From positions 2,418,001 to 2,482,000 of the forward strand of contig NZ_PJMS01000001.1 of NCBI RefSeq assembly GCF_002846555.1: a stretch of DNA of 64,000 bases. The letters are read 5' to 3'. A program made the position numbers and the translations under genes. The notes under the pieces are model-generated. The model was given only the letters and a program-made list of their open reading frames with translations, did not search any database and was not told the DNA's origin. This DNA comes from Aquimarina sp. MAR_2010_214. GTDB taxonomy: Bacteria; Bacteroidota; Bacteroidia; Flavobacteriales; Flavobacteriaceae. Shown here one piece after another: positions 44,383 to 52,963 of the stretch. The stretch's first letter is position 1; each line of letters opens with the position of its first letter.

Positions 44383-47300
44383 TTAAAATTGTAATTTTAA
44401 GTTGAAACCAAAATCTCTAGTTGTTGGTAATGATCCAGTAGAATATCCTTGCAAATTACCAGAACCTAAACCTCCTTCAGGATCTTCATGAGGAATATTT
44501 TTGTCAATAATCCAAAGATTAGAACCAATTACACTAAAAGAGACATCATTTAAGAAGGTACGGTCAATTATTTTTTTAGGAAAAGTATATGTTAGGGAAA
44601 CTTCTCGTAATTTTATATAACTAGCATCATAAACGAAAGCTGAGTCAGGAAAACCTCCATCAGATCCAAAAAGAGTATATTCATCTCCTGCAAGTCTTGT
44701 GGTATTTGGAGAGCCATCGGCAGTAACACCCGGATTGATAAAACCTCCACCGTCTGCTAAACTATTTCTTACTGGGTTTCCAAGATCATTTGTAAAAGCA
44801 GTTTCGGCATATAAACCAGTACCTAAACCATAATATTGATCCAAAGAGAATATATCCCCTCCTTTTTGAATGTCAATTAAAAAGCTAAAAGCAATATTTT
44901 TATAATTAAATTTATTGGAAATACCCATCAACCATTCTGGGTTTGTATCACCAATCACATTATTAGAAGCAGCAGTTTTTTCATAGTAACCATCTGCACC
45001 AACAATTCTCTGACCATTTAAATAGGTGTAATCTGTACCATAAATAACTCCATAAGGTTGTCCTATAGTAGCATTTATTGTTATACCTCCTTGAAAATCA
45101 CCTAATTGAAGATTTTCGATACCATCTTCTAAGGAAATTACTTTATTTTCATTTTTAGACCAGTTTACATTTACGTCCCAGGAAAAATTTTGGGTCTGCA
45201 CGGGAGTTCCGTTTACAGATAACTCAATCCCTTTGTTTTCAATTTCTCCAGCATTTAAGATTTTTGAAGTGTATCCCGTACCTCTACTAACTGGTACTCC
45301 AAAAATTTGATCTATAGAGTTGTTTATGTAATATGCGATATCAAACCCAAATCTACTTTTTAAAAGCTTCATTTCTAAACCAAGTTCTGTACTTGTTGTT
45401 CTTTCAGGTTTTAAATTTGGATTCTTTTTTACATCACCTACCGAAGTGCTAGCACTTCCAATAGGAGTATTTACATCCTTAACATCATATAAAAAGTCAA
45501 AAGGAGCACTGTTACCCACTTCTGCATAATTAGCTCTTATCTTACCAAAAGATATAATGTCTGTATCTAAAAGATTAGAAAAAACAAAACTACCTGCAAC
45601 AGATGGGTAATAGAATGTGCTACTATCTTTTGGTAAAGTTGAAGAATGATCTCTTCTTATTGTACCATCCAAAAATAACATGTTTTTATACCCTAAAGAT
45701 ACACTAGCATACAGACCATCAACTCCAATTTTTTCATCTCTTTCAACAGGTAAAGGAAGCGGTCCTGCACTGTTCTGTAAAGAATATAGTCTAGGGACAC
45801 TTAACCCACCACTGGTAGATGCATAAATAGATTGAAAATGATTTCTTCTAATGTTGGTTCCTAGAGTTCCTTTAACGTTGAATTCTTCACTTAGGTTTTT
45901 GTTAAAGTTAAACATTAAATCATAATTAGTCTCTGTATTTCGAATATCTCTTCTTCCATAGCCAGAATCGACATTACCTCTACTAACTCCAAAACGAGTA
46001 GGAACACTACCATTTGCTCTTCTTTCTTCTTGTAACTCAGAATATGTATCAGTAGCAACTCTACCTGTAATGTTAAACCAATCAGTTACTTTGTAATTTA
46101 AAGAAACATTACCTAAGAAACGATTTCTCGTATCGGTTTGGTAGTTTTCATATCGTTTCCAATATGGATTATCCCAATAAATAGGAGCAGAACCTGCATT
46201 AGCCGAGGCAGGGTTCCAAGTTACATTTCTTCTTGTAGCAAAATAGATGTCTTCTTGTTGTTTTAGGTCAACATTGGTCTGCCACCATTGTTTAAACATA
46301 CTTGTGATATTATCACCATATCCTGTAGAGTTACGACCTAAACCATCTGTCTTGATGTAATTAGCGTACCCTGTAGCAGTTAGTTTATCATTAAGTTTAA
46401 AACTTCCGCTCATAGAAAAATTATGCTTCTTGATAGAACTGTTTGGCATTATCCCAGTTTGATCAAACTTAGTATAATTTAACCTATAAGAACCTTGATC
46501 ATTCCCTTTGTCAAATGATAAAGAGTTTGTAATAGTAATTGGAGTTTCGTAAAAGGTAATAGGGCCATTCTTTGCATTTACCCAAGGAGTAGCTATTCTA
46601 TAGTTAGGCGAATCAGGATCTAAAGCATCCCATTGATATACCAATAAACTGGGATCAAATGGAGATCCATAAGAGGCATCATGGCTATATCTAACTGTTC
46701 TATCATCTGCTGTACCATCACCTAGAATGTCTCGTTGATAAAAACCTGAGCTATAACCTGCTCCATATTGAGTTTGATATTTTGCAAATGTACTTTTGTC
46801 GATAGACCCGAATGTCATTCCAGAACTAACCGTAATACCTAATCCTTTAGATTTCCCTCCTTTTTTGGTAGTAATCATAATTACTCCATTTGCAGCTCTA
46901 GATCCATAAAGAGCAGATGCAGCCGCACCTTTTAGAATATTTATAGATTCTATATCTTCAGGATTAATATCTGATGCAGCATTTCCATAATCATAATATC
47001 CTCCTCGAGCATTTGCCTGACCTACAGAATTACTATTTGTATTATTGATAGGAACCCCATCAACAACAAATAAAGCCTGGTTACTTCCGGTTAAAGAAGC
47101 ATTACCTCTAATAACTACATTGGTAGATCCTCCTAAATTGTTATTTCTTTTAATTTGAAGACCTGAAGCCTTACCAGAAAGAGAATTTACAAAATTCGCA
47201 GTTTTTACTCTGTTCAAATCTTCTCCATCAACTTCTTGTGTAGCATACCCTAGAGATTTTTTATCTCTAGAAATACCAAGGGCTGTAACTACTATTTCTT

Positions 47301-47607
47301 CTAATTGAGAAGCAGTAACTTCTAGCTGCACATTAATAGTTCTTTGGGCACCAATGATAATCTCTTGATCTGCAAAACCAAGATAGCTGAATACAAGAGT
47401 ATTCCCTTCAGATGCTTGTAGTGAGTACATTCCGTCAAAATCTGTTTGGACTCCACTATTGCTGCCCTTTACTATGATATTTACACCAGGTAGTGGCATA
47501 CCACTATCGTCTGTGACCTTACCTGTTATAGGGCTTTCTTGCGCAATAGAAAATTGCGTAACTAATACCGTTAAAAGTATTAGCATGTTTTTTGTTAATA
47601 ATTTCAT
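44383..47607 (-). CDS. SusC/RagA-family TonB-linked outer-membrane transporter
   Basis: The 1074-residue protein has a signal peptide (1-22), a carboxypeptidase-regulatory-like domain (about 25-100, ITGKVTDDSGMPLPGVNIIVKG), the SusC-specific DUF region with LEEIVVTALGISRDKKSLGYATQ (the TonB box area), a plug with INILKGAAASALYGSRAANGVIMITTKKG, and a barrel to the C-terminal FGFNLKLQF. It pairs with the SusD-like protein encoded 10 bases downstream. The 408-base region upstream shows no consensus promoter and no ECF element for this direction. Confidence 0.93.
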   Translation of the reverse strand: MKLLTKNMLILLTVLVTQFSIAQESPITGKVTDDSGMPLPGVNIIVKGSNSGVQTDFDGMYSLQASEGNTLVFSYLGFADQEIIIGAQRTINVQLEVTASQLEEIVVTALGISRDKKSLGYATQEVDGEDLNRVKTANFVNSLSGKASGLQIKRNNNLGGSTNVVIRGNASLTGSNQALFVVDGVPINNTNSNSVGQANARGGYYDYGNAASDINPEDIESINILKGAAASALYGSRAANGVIMITTKKGGKSKGLGITVSSGMTFGSIDKSTFAKYQTQYGAGYSSGFYQRDILGDGTADDRTVRYSHDASYGSPFDPSLLVYQWDALDPDSPNYRIATPWVNAKNGPITFYETPITITNSLSFDKGNDQGSYRLNYTKFDQTGIMPNSSIKKHNFSMSGSFKLNDKLTATGYANYIKTDGLGRNSTGYGDNITSMFKQWWQTNVDLKQQEDIYFATRRNVTWNPASANAGSAPIYWDNPYWKRYENYQTDTRNRFLGNVSLNYKVTDWFNITGRVATDTYSELQEERRANGSVPTRFGVSRGNVDSGYGRRDIRNTETNYDLMFNFNKNLSEEFNVKGTLGTNIRRNHFQSIYASTSGGLSVPRLYSLQNSAGPLPLPVERDEKIGVDGLYASVSLGYKNMLFLDGTIRRDHSSTLPKDSSTFYYPSVAGSFVFSNLLDTDIISFGKIRANYAEVGNSAPFDFLYDVKDVNTPIGSASTSVGDVKKNPNLKPERTTSTELGLEMKLLKSRFGFDIAYYINNSIDQIFGVPVSRGTGYTSKILNAGEIENKGIELSVNGTPVQTQNFSWDVNVNWSKNENKVISLEDGIENLQLGDFQGGITINATIGQPYGVIYGTDYTYLNGQRIVGADGYYEKTAASNNVIGDTNPEWLMGISNKFNYKNIAFSFLIDIQKGGDIFSLDQYYGLGTGLYAETAFTNDLGNPVRNSLADGGGFINPGVTADGSPNTTRLAGDEYTLFGSDGGFPDSAFVYDASYIKLREVSLTYTFPKKIIDRTFLNDVSFSVIGSNLWIIDKNIPHEDPEGGLGSGNLQGYSTGSLPTTRDFGFNLKLQF

Positions 47608-47962
47608 TATTGCATGTTAATTTTTGTTAGTAGGCAAGGTTATTAAGAAAATTTTCAGAAAAATAAGGATAATGATTTTTTAACAAAAAATTAACAATAA
47701 AATTGTAAGGGTAACTAGGAAAAGCGACTAATTGTCATTTTTTATGACATGAAGAAATTTCAATTTGTTTTATATCTTATAATTTTTAGAACGATGAATA
47801 TCGAATAATATGATTTAATATCCAATGTTTTTTTATAATATTATTGATGAATTAAAATTCATTGAGTTGTTTTATTATCCATAGCTGTGTTCGGTGTATT
47901 TGGATAGTCTTTTGATTCTAATTTTATTTTGTATACATTCATCCATATTAAATAAGAAATGA

Positions 47963-47989
47963 GGTAGGGTAAATGAATTTGTAAACGTT
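47963..47989 (+). promoter_or_regulatory. ECF-type promoter of the two-domain lipoprotein (site C)
   Basis: GGTAGGGTAA (47963-47972), 13 bases, CGTT (47986-47989). Sequence and spacing equal sites A and B although this site lies more than 6 kb from them. The leader to the TTG start at 48016 is about 20 bases. The rest of the gap 47608-47962 shows no other feature I can support. Confidence 0.72.
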
Positions 47990-48015
47990 ATAAATATGTC
48001 CAGAACAGTTTTATT

Positions 48016-49188
48016 TTGAATAAATTAAGTACATATTGCAAAGGTTTTATGCTTACATTGGTAATGTTTGTGTATTCTTGTGTAAATGATGATTCTTTTT
48101 TTCCTGATAACATAGATGCTAAGATTACATCAACTACAACAATAGTATCTATCCTTAATGATATAAAAACCAGAAATTCGGTGATAAATGAAGAAGATCT
48201 GTGTTTTGCTTTTAAATATCCATTAATGTTTGGTTATAATACAGATTCGACTATACGAATTGATAATTTTCAAGGGTTACTTGGAGTGATTTCTGGACAA
48301 AGCTCAAATTTCAATATAACTGGGTTGCAATTCCCTATTCAGATCGTATTTAAAGGAACTGATAAAGCGTTTCTTGTAGAAAATGAAAGTTCTTTTATTA
48401 ATGTGCTTAGAGAGTGTGAGATAAAAACATTCAGAGATATCTTTAATCATTTATATAGGCAATGTTTTAAGTTTGAATATCCTATTACATTAAGTGATAA
48501 AGAAGATATAGAAATTAAAATTGATAGTAAGGATGATTTTAATCGTTTTCTTACCAATCAAGGAGCTAATTATCAACCAGATTTTAAATTTCCAATATCA
48601 ATATTAGTTGCTCCTGATTTTAAAGCAACACAGATATCAACCTATTATGAGTTTTATGAAATCATAAATAATTGTGTTGGTTGTCCCGATATACGATTTG
48701 AAATCCAGCATTTACAAGATAATAAGTATAAGTTTATTCCCGATATCGAGATTATGGAAGGATATCAATTATTTTTTAAAATCAATGGAGAGGTAATTGC
48801 TGATCAAGTTATTGATGGAAACCCATTTATAAGGCAATTTACTCCCGGGACATATGAAACTTGTATAAAAGTAGTTACTCCTAACTGCCTTAACGGGACG
48901 ATTACTTGCAAAGAAATTGTGGTAGAACCTATTTGTCCTGAGATTACATTTACTAATGAACAAGTTTCTGGTACAAATACATACAAGTTTAGTCCCTCGG
49001 TTACAGGAGAGAGTAATGATGTAACTATACGTTGGTATGTTAATGATGTTTTTATTGAAAACTCATTATTAAGTGCAGGGATAGTAGAGTTTGATTTGGA
49101 TCAAGGTACAAATTCTGTCTGTGCACAAGTAATTACTGCAAATTGCCCAAATGGGGAACAGTTCTGTGATGAGGTAGTTGTTCCTTAG
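48016..49188 (+). CDS. Surface lipoprotein with two N-terminal repeats and two PKD-like cysteine-rich domains
   Basis: The product is 390 residues from a TTG start, MNKLSTYCKGFMLTLV, with lipobox FVYSC (cysteine 22). The TTG start supplies the lysines of the signal peptide; the first ATG (48049) would give only a very short one. Two related units follow (about 60-135 and 147-222), each with C-F-x-F-x-YP, a FPI-x-[IV] strand and a closing cysteine. The C-terminal part (about 223-390) has two PKD-like domains with CPDI or CPEI, then YETCIKVVTPNC and a later C-K or C-D, as in the lipoprotein at 41312. The shared domain and the shared promoter link the two genes functionally. Confidence 0.78.
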   Translation: MNKLSTYCKGFMLTLVMFVYSCVNDDSFFPDNIDAKITSTTTIVSILNDIKTRNSVINEEDLCFAFKYPLMFGYNTDSTIRIDNFQGLLGVISGQSSNFNITGLQFPIQIVFKGTDKAFLVENESSFINVLRECEIKTFRDIFNHLYRQCFKFEYPITLSDKEDIEIKIDSKDDFNRFLTNQGANYQPDFKFPISILVAPDFKATQISTYYEFYEIINNCVGCPDIRFEIQHLQDNKYKFIPDIEIMEGYQLFFKINGEVIADQVIDGNPFIRQFTPGTYETCIKVVTPNCLNGTITCKEIVVEPICPEITFTNEQVSGTNTYKFSPSVTGESNDVTIRWYVNDVFIENSLLSAGIVEFDLDQGTNSVCAQVITANCPNGEQFCDEVVVP

Positions 49189-49209
49189 CTGTTTTTGAAA
49201 AAAAAAGAG

Positions 49210-49506
49210 TTACCTTAGTACTAGTTTTTTGATTAATATTTCACCTAATTCGTCATTGAGATTGTCTATTATTTTTTGTTTGCCATAACTAAGTTCTTCT
49301 CTTAATACAGATGATGTGAGTTCAATATACGCAGTTTCTCTGTCAAGTTTAACATTTCGAGTATACTTTGTAATTGCAGGCCCCATTATTTTTTCCCAAA
49401 CATCACGTACAGCAACCTTGTTCAATCCTTTTTGTAAATTATTATCAGAAACAAAGCTTTTTAAAACTTCTTCCATACTCTGATTTTCTTGGTGACGTTT
49501 TGCCAT
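49210..49506 (-). CDS. DUF721 / DciA-like protein
   Basis: The 98-residue protein has the DUF721 fold: MEEVLKSFVSDNNLQKGLNKVAVRDVWEKIMGPAITKYT followed by YIELTSSVLREELSYGKQKI. DciA, a DUF721 protein, loads the DnaB helicase in bacteria without DnaC (family knowledge), and this window also encodes dnaB. It is last in a recF, lipocalin-like, DUF721 unit and its start touches the stop of the preceding gene by one base. The single-domain length is normal for the phylum. Confidence 0.82.
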   Translation of the reverse strand: MAKRHQENQSMEEVLKSFVSDNNLQKGLNKVAVRDVWEKIMGPAITKYTRNVKLDRETAYIELTSSVLREELSYGKQKIIDNLNDELGEILIKKLVLR

Positions 49507-49919
49507 TATAATTGTAGCTTTTGATATCGTTGATAAAAGTAAACATTTCCCGTTTCATTCTTGAAAACTATCTCGTTTTCTTTTGCAGAAATAATGGTTT
49601 CTTTCCATGTTGCTAACGAGTTTTTATAATATAGTCTTACGCTATCATTTTCAATAATTATAGTAAATATTTCCTGATTATTGGTAGTTTTAAAGCCTCC
49701 ATCCAGTTGAGGCCGTACCTTTTTACGTATTCCTATTGAATCTTTAATTTCAAAAAAGTCAATATCCTGACTGAACGAATATTCTTTTTTACTCCCATCA
49801 GATAAAATAACCTTTTTAATTTCCCAATATCCATCTAAATATTGAATGTGCTCTTTTGGATTAGTCCTTGTGCAGGAAGTAACACATAGAAGCACTATAT
49901 AAAGTAAAACTCGTTGCAT
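49506..49919 (-). CDS. Lipocalin-like lipoprotein
   Basis: The 137-residue product has lipobox VTSC (cysteine 16) and then a short beta-barrel-like domain that starts LDGYWEIKKVILSDGSKKEY and ends with a Tyr-rich strand VYFYQRYQKL. The G-x-W near the start of the domain is the lipocalin hallmark. The ligand is unknown. It sits between recF (45 bases upstream) and the DUF721 gene, probably in one transcript. Confidence 0.72.
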   Translation of the reverse strand: MQRVLLYIVLLCVTSCTRTNPKEHIQYLDGYWEIKKVILSDGSKKEYSFSQDIDFFEIKDSIGIRKKVRPQLDGGFKTTNNQEIFTIIIENDSVRLYYKNSLATWKETIISAKENEIVFKNETGNVYFYQRYQKLQL

Positions 49920-49964
49920 ATTTTATTAGAGTATTTGTTAATCAGGAGAAATTTTTGATGATCT

Positions 49965-51065
49965 CTATTTTTCTAATTCGTTGTTTTTCAATTTAATAAT
50001 TTTGTATGATTGCGATATTTTTTTCACCACACTTTCTGTTCGATCCGCATGGGTATCACTAATGAATAATTGTCCAAAATTTTGATCATCTACCAATTTT
50101 ATAATATGTTCTACACGTTTTTCGTCAAGTTTGTCAAAAATGTCATCGAGTAGAAGTATAGGGTTCACTTTACTTTGTTTTTTAATGAAATCGAATTGAG
50201 CTAATTTTAAAGCAATAAGAAACGATTTTTGTTGTCCCTGACTTCCAAATTTTTTAATAGGATACCCTTCAATCTCAAAAGACAAATCATCTTTATGAAC
50301 TCCCACACTGGTATATTGTAACATTCTGTCTCTAGAAAGACTCTGTTCTAAAAGAGTTAGTAAATTAGTTTCGGATAGCTTACTTTGATAAGAAAGAGTA
50401 ACACTTTCTTTTCCAGAACTAATTGCTTGATATCTGCTTTCAAAAATAGGAATAAAAACTTCTAGAAATGCTGCTCTTTTTTCATAGATAATACTACCGT
50501 ACTCATGCATTTGCTGGTTGTACACCTCTAGTGTAGTAGGATCAAAAGTATTATTGGCAGTAAAGTATTTTAATAGAGAATTACGCTGTGATACAATTTT
50601 AGAGTATTTTAATAATGTTTTTAGATACGATTGGTCACTTTGGGAGATTACACCATCTATAAATTTGCGACGAGTATCACTACCTTCTGTAATTAGATCT
50701 CTGTCTGCGGGAGAAATAATTACCAAAGGTAAAAAACCAATATGCTCGCTAAAAGTATCATATATTTTTGCGTTGCGCTTGATTACTTTTTTCTGCCCTC
50801 TTTTTGCACTTATAATAACTTTTTCATCACGATCTTCTTTTGTGTAAAGACCATCAATAACAAAAAAATCGGCATTATGCTTAATGTTTTGACTAGTAAT
50901 TGGATTGAAATAGCTTTTACCAAATGACAAATGATAAATAGCATCCAGAATATTGGTTTTTCCGACCCCATTATTTCCAACAAGACAGTTTATCCTATCG
51001 TCAAATTCAAAATTGATGGACTCAAAATTTTTATAATTAAGTAAAGAAAGAGATTTTAAAATCAT
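49965..51065 (-). CDS. recF: DNA replication and repair protein RecF
   Basis: RecF is an SMC-like ATPase that helps load RecA at gaps. The 366-residue length is normal. Walker A is GNNGVGKTN (about 29-37), the signature region is [20 protein letters not shown], and Walker B is [16 protein letters not shown], followed by FISDTHAD (the D-loop histidine). It is the first gene of the minus-strand unit; the TPR protein gene is divergent. I do not see a consensus promoter on the minus strand of 51066-51201. Confidence 0.93.
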   Translation of the reverse strand: MILKSLSLLNYKNFESINFEFDDRINCLVGNNGVGKTNILDAIYHLSFGKSYFNPITSQNIKHNADFFVIDGLYTKEDRDEKVIISAKRGQKKVIKRNAKIYDTFSEHIGFLPLVIISPADRDLITEGSDTRRKFIDGVISQSDQSYLKTLLKYSKIVSQRNSLLKYFTANNTFDPTTLEVYNQQMHEYGSIIYEKRAAFLEVFIPIFESRYQAISSGKESVTLSYQSKLSETNLLTLLEQSLSRDRMLQYTSVGVHKDDLSFEIEGYPIKKFGSQGQQKSFLIALKLAQFDFIKKQSKVNPILLLDDIFDKLDEKRVEHIIKLVDDQNFGQLFISDTHADRTESVVKKISQSYKIIKLKNNELEK

Positions 51066-51201
51066 AAAATATTGATCATCAAGGAGTGCCGACTTTAATA
51101 GAATTCTTAGTTAACTGACGCAAATTATTGAAAAATAATAAATAGTTGTGCTTTTAATTGTGAATAAATATTTTATTTTTGCCGTTCATTAAAGAAAATT
51201 T

Positions 51202-51972
51202 ATGGCAACTTATAAGAAACGTGGACACAAACCAAAAAACAAAGCTGAAGAAGTTGAGCAAATAGAAGATAATTCAACAACTGCTGAGGTATTTAACACC
51301 TTAGATGAAGGAGCTTCTAAAACTGAAGAATGGGTTGCAGCTAACCAAAAATACATACTAGGTGCTGTCGGAATGATAGCTGTTGTAATATTAGGATACC
51401 TTGGATTTCAGAAATTTATCCAGGAACCGAAAGAAGAAGAGGCAGCTAATGAAATGTTTACTGCACAACAGTATTTTGATAATGCTGTTAATGGTAACTC
51501 TAAACTTAGTGATTCGTTATATACTTTAGCTCTTAATGGAGGAGAAGGGAAGTATGGTTTTTTAGGGATTATAGAGAATTATGGTAGTACTGATGCTGCT
51601 AACCTATCAAACTACTATGCTGGATTTTCTTACTTAAATATGAAAAAATATCAAGAAGCAATTAATTATCTTGATAGCTTTAAAAGTGATGATGATATAT
51701 TAGGGCCTTTAGCTCTTGGTGGTATTGGGGATGCATTTTCTCAACTTGATCAAACAGAAGAAGCATTAGGGTATTACGAAAAAGCGGCTAAAGCAAAAAT
51801 TAATGACTTTACTACTCCGAAATTTTTGTTAAAAGCAGCAATTACTGCAATATCTCTTGATAAACCAGAAGTTGCAATTCCATATTTAGAACGAATTAAA
51901 GAAGAATTTCCTAAAAGTGTAGAAGCTAATCAAGCAGATGTTCATCTAGGTAAAGCACAAGCAATGAAGTAA
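51202..51972 (+). CDS. TPR membrane protein (YfgM/BamD-like)
   Basis: The 256-residue protein has a charged N-terminus, one transmembrane helix (about 51-70, YILGAVGMIAVVILGYLG), and TPR-like helices in the periplasm: YYAGFSYLNMKKYQEAINYLD, IGDAFSQLDQTEEALGYYEKA, and VAIPYLERIKEEFPKS. Such proteins act as adaptors for secretion or chaperones (YfgM). A -7-like TATTTTTG lies at 51174-51181, but the -33 element is not well spaced. ribH follows after 63 bases. Confidence 0.8.
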   Translation: MATYKKRGHKPKNKAEEVEQIEDNSTTAEVFNTLDEGASKTEEWVAANQKYILGAVGMIAVVILGYLGFQKFIQEPKEEEAANEMFTAQQYFDNAVNGNSKLSDSLYTLALNGGEGKYGFLGIIENYGSTDAANLSNYYAGFSYLNMKKYQEAINYLDSFKSDDDILGPLALGGIGDAFSQLDQTEEALGYYEKAAKAKINDFTTPKFLLKAAITAISLDKPEVAIPYLERIKEEFPKSVEANQADVHLGKAQAMK

Positions 51973-52035
51973 TAGTTTTGTGGTTTCGGTTTTCAGTTCT
52001 TTGCTGAAACTTAAAACCCAAAACATGAAATTAAT

Positions 52036-52539
52036 ATGGCTACAGAAAATAAAAATTTATCACAATACGATAAAACAACAATCCCAAATGCGAAAAATTT
52101 TCGATTTGGGATTGTTGTTTCAGAATGGAATGAAGAAATTACTGAAGGGTTATTTCAAGGTGCATTTGATGCATTTATAGATTGTGGAGCAGTAAAAGAA
52201 AATATAGTACGGTGGAATGTACCCGGAAGTTTCGAATTGATATATGGATGTAAGAAAATGCAGGAATCTTTTGATATGCTTGATGCTATTATCGCTGTAG
52301 GATCTGTTATTCAAGGGGAAACCAAACATTTTGACTTTGTTTGTGATGGAGTTACACAAGGAATCAAGGATTTAAATATTGCTAGTGATATTCCTGTAAT
52401 CTTTTGTGTGCTAACTGATAATACACGACAACAATCTATTGATCGTTCTGGAGGTAAGCATGGTAATAAAGGAACGGAAGCAGCAATTGCAGCGATCAAA
52501 ATGGCACAATTGCGTAAAGATGCGACCTTTTATAAGTAA
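52036..52539 (+). CDS. ribH: 6,7-Dimethyl-8-ribityllumazine synthase
   Basis: RibH joins 5-amino-6-ribitylaminouracil with 3,4-dihydroxybutanone phosphate in riboflavin synthesis and forms icosahedral or pentameric assemblies. The 167 residues contain FRFGIVVSEWNEEIT (substrate pocket), VPGSFELIYG, VGSVIQGETKHFDFVCDGV with the catalytic histidine, and IPVIFCVLTDNTRQQSIDR. NKGTEAAIAAIKMAQL ends the fold. The start ATG at 52036 gives the normal N-terminal tail. A hairpin follows. Confidence 0.95.
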   Translation: MATENKNLSQYDKTTIPNAKNFRFGIVVSEWNEEITEGLFQGAFDAFIDCGAVKENIVRWNVPGSFELIYGCKKMQESFDMLDAIIAVGSVIQGETKHFDFVCDGVTQGIKDLNIASDIPVIFCVLTDNTRQQSIDRSGGKHGNKGTEAAIAAIKMAQLRKDATFYK

Positions 52540-52595
52540 GAATTCTTGGACTAAAATCTAAGCGGCATAATCTTTGTTATTTATATTTTGATGTT

Positions 52596-52632
52596 ATTGT
52601 AATGCTAAAAGCTTTACATTACAATGCTTTTT
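52596..52632 (+). terminator. Hairpin after ribH, probable terminator
   Basis: ATTGTAATG (52596-52604) pairs with CATTACAAT (52617-52625), with partial pairing inside the loop (TAAAAGCTTTA), followed by GCTTTTT. It lies 57 bases after the ribH stop. Confidence 0.6.
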
Positions 52633-52669
52633 AAGTATATTTGGATAATCAAAAAGATAGAAACAGATT

Positions 52670-52963
52670 GTGAAGTTAAATATCCCGAAAAGAAGGAAAA
52701 ATCGAAGATTCAATTACACACCTCGATACTATGAAGGTAAAAGTGGTGGTAATATCTATAATTTTGAGAACAAGATTACCAAATACAGGGATGCTACGAA
52801 TGATGTAGATTTTGGTTCACACTGGGCAGAAGCTCGTGCATCGAGTCGTAATCGAGGTAATCGTGAAATTAATAGAAAGGTTATTTATATTGCATTAATC
52901 CTGATCTTCATCTTTTTGTATATAATTGATTTTGATTTATCCATATTTACTGCACGACGATAG
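52670..52963 (+). CDS. Small basic membrane protein upstream of mutL
   Basis: The 97-residue protein begins at a GTG (MKLNIPKRRKNRRFNYTPRY), has a very basic N-terminal half with two tyrosine-rich strands, and a single C-terminal transmembrane helix (about 72-88, VIYIALILIFIFLYIIDF). Related flavobacterial proteins are sometimes labelled riboflavin synthase subunit beta, I think by neighbourhood transfer from ribH; nothing in this sequence supports that. Its stop touches the mutL start with no gap, so it is coupled to mutL. A -7-like TATATTTG lies at 52636-52643. Confidence 0.75.
   Translation: MKLNIPKRRKNRRFNYTPRYYEGKSGGNIYNFENKITKYRDATNDVDFGSHWAEARASSRNRGNREINRKVIYIALILIFIFLYIIDFDLSIFTARR

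Noticed and set aside
47608..47962. An ECF element for the susC-susD operon
   Set aside because: I looked on the minus strand for GGTAGGGTAA and CGTT upstream of 47607 and found none, so I do not place susC-susD in the regulon.
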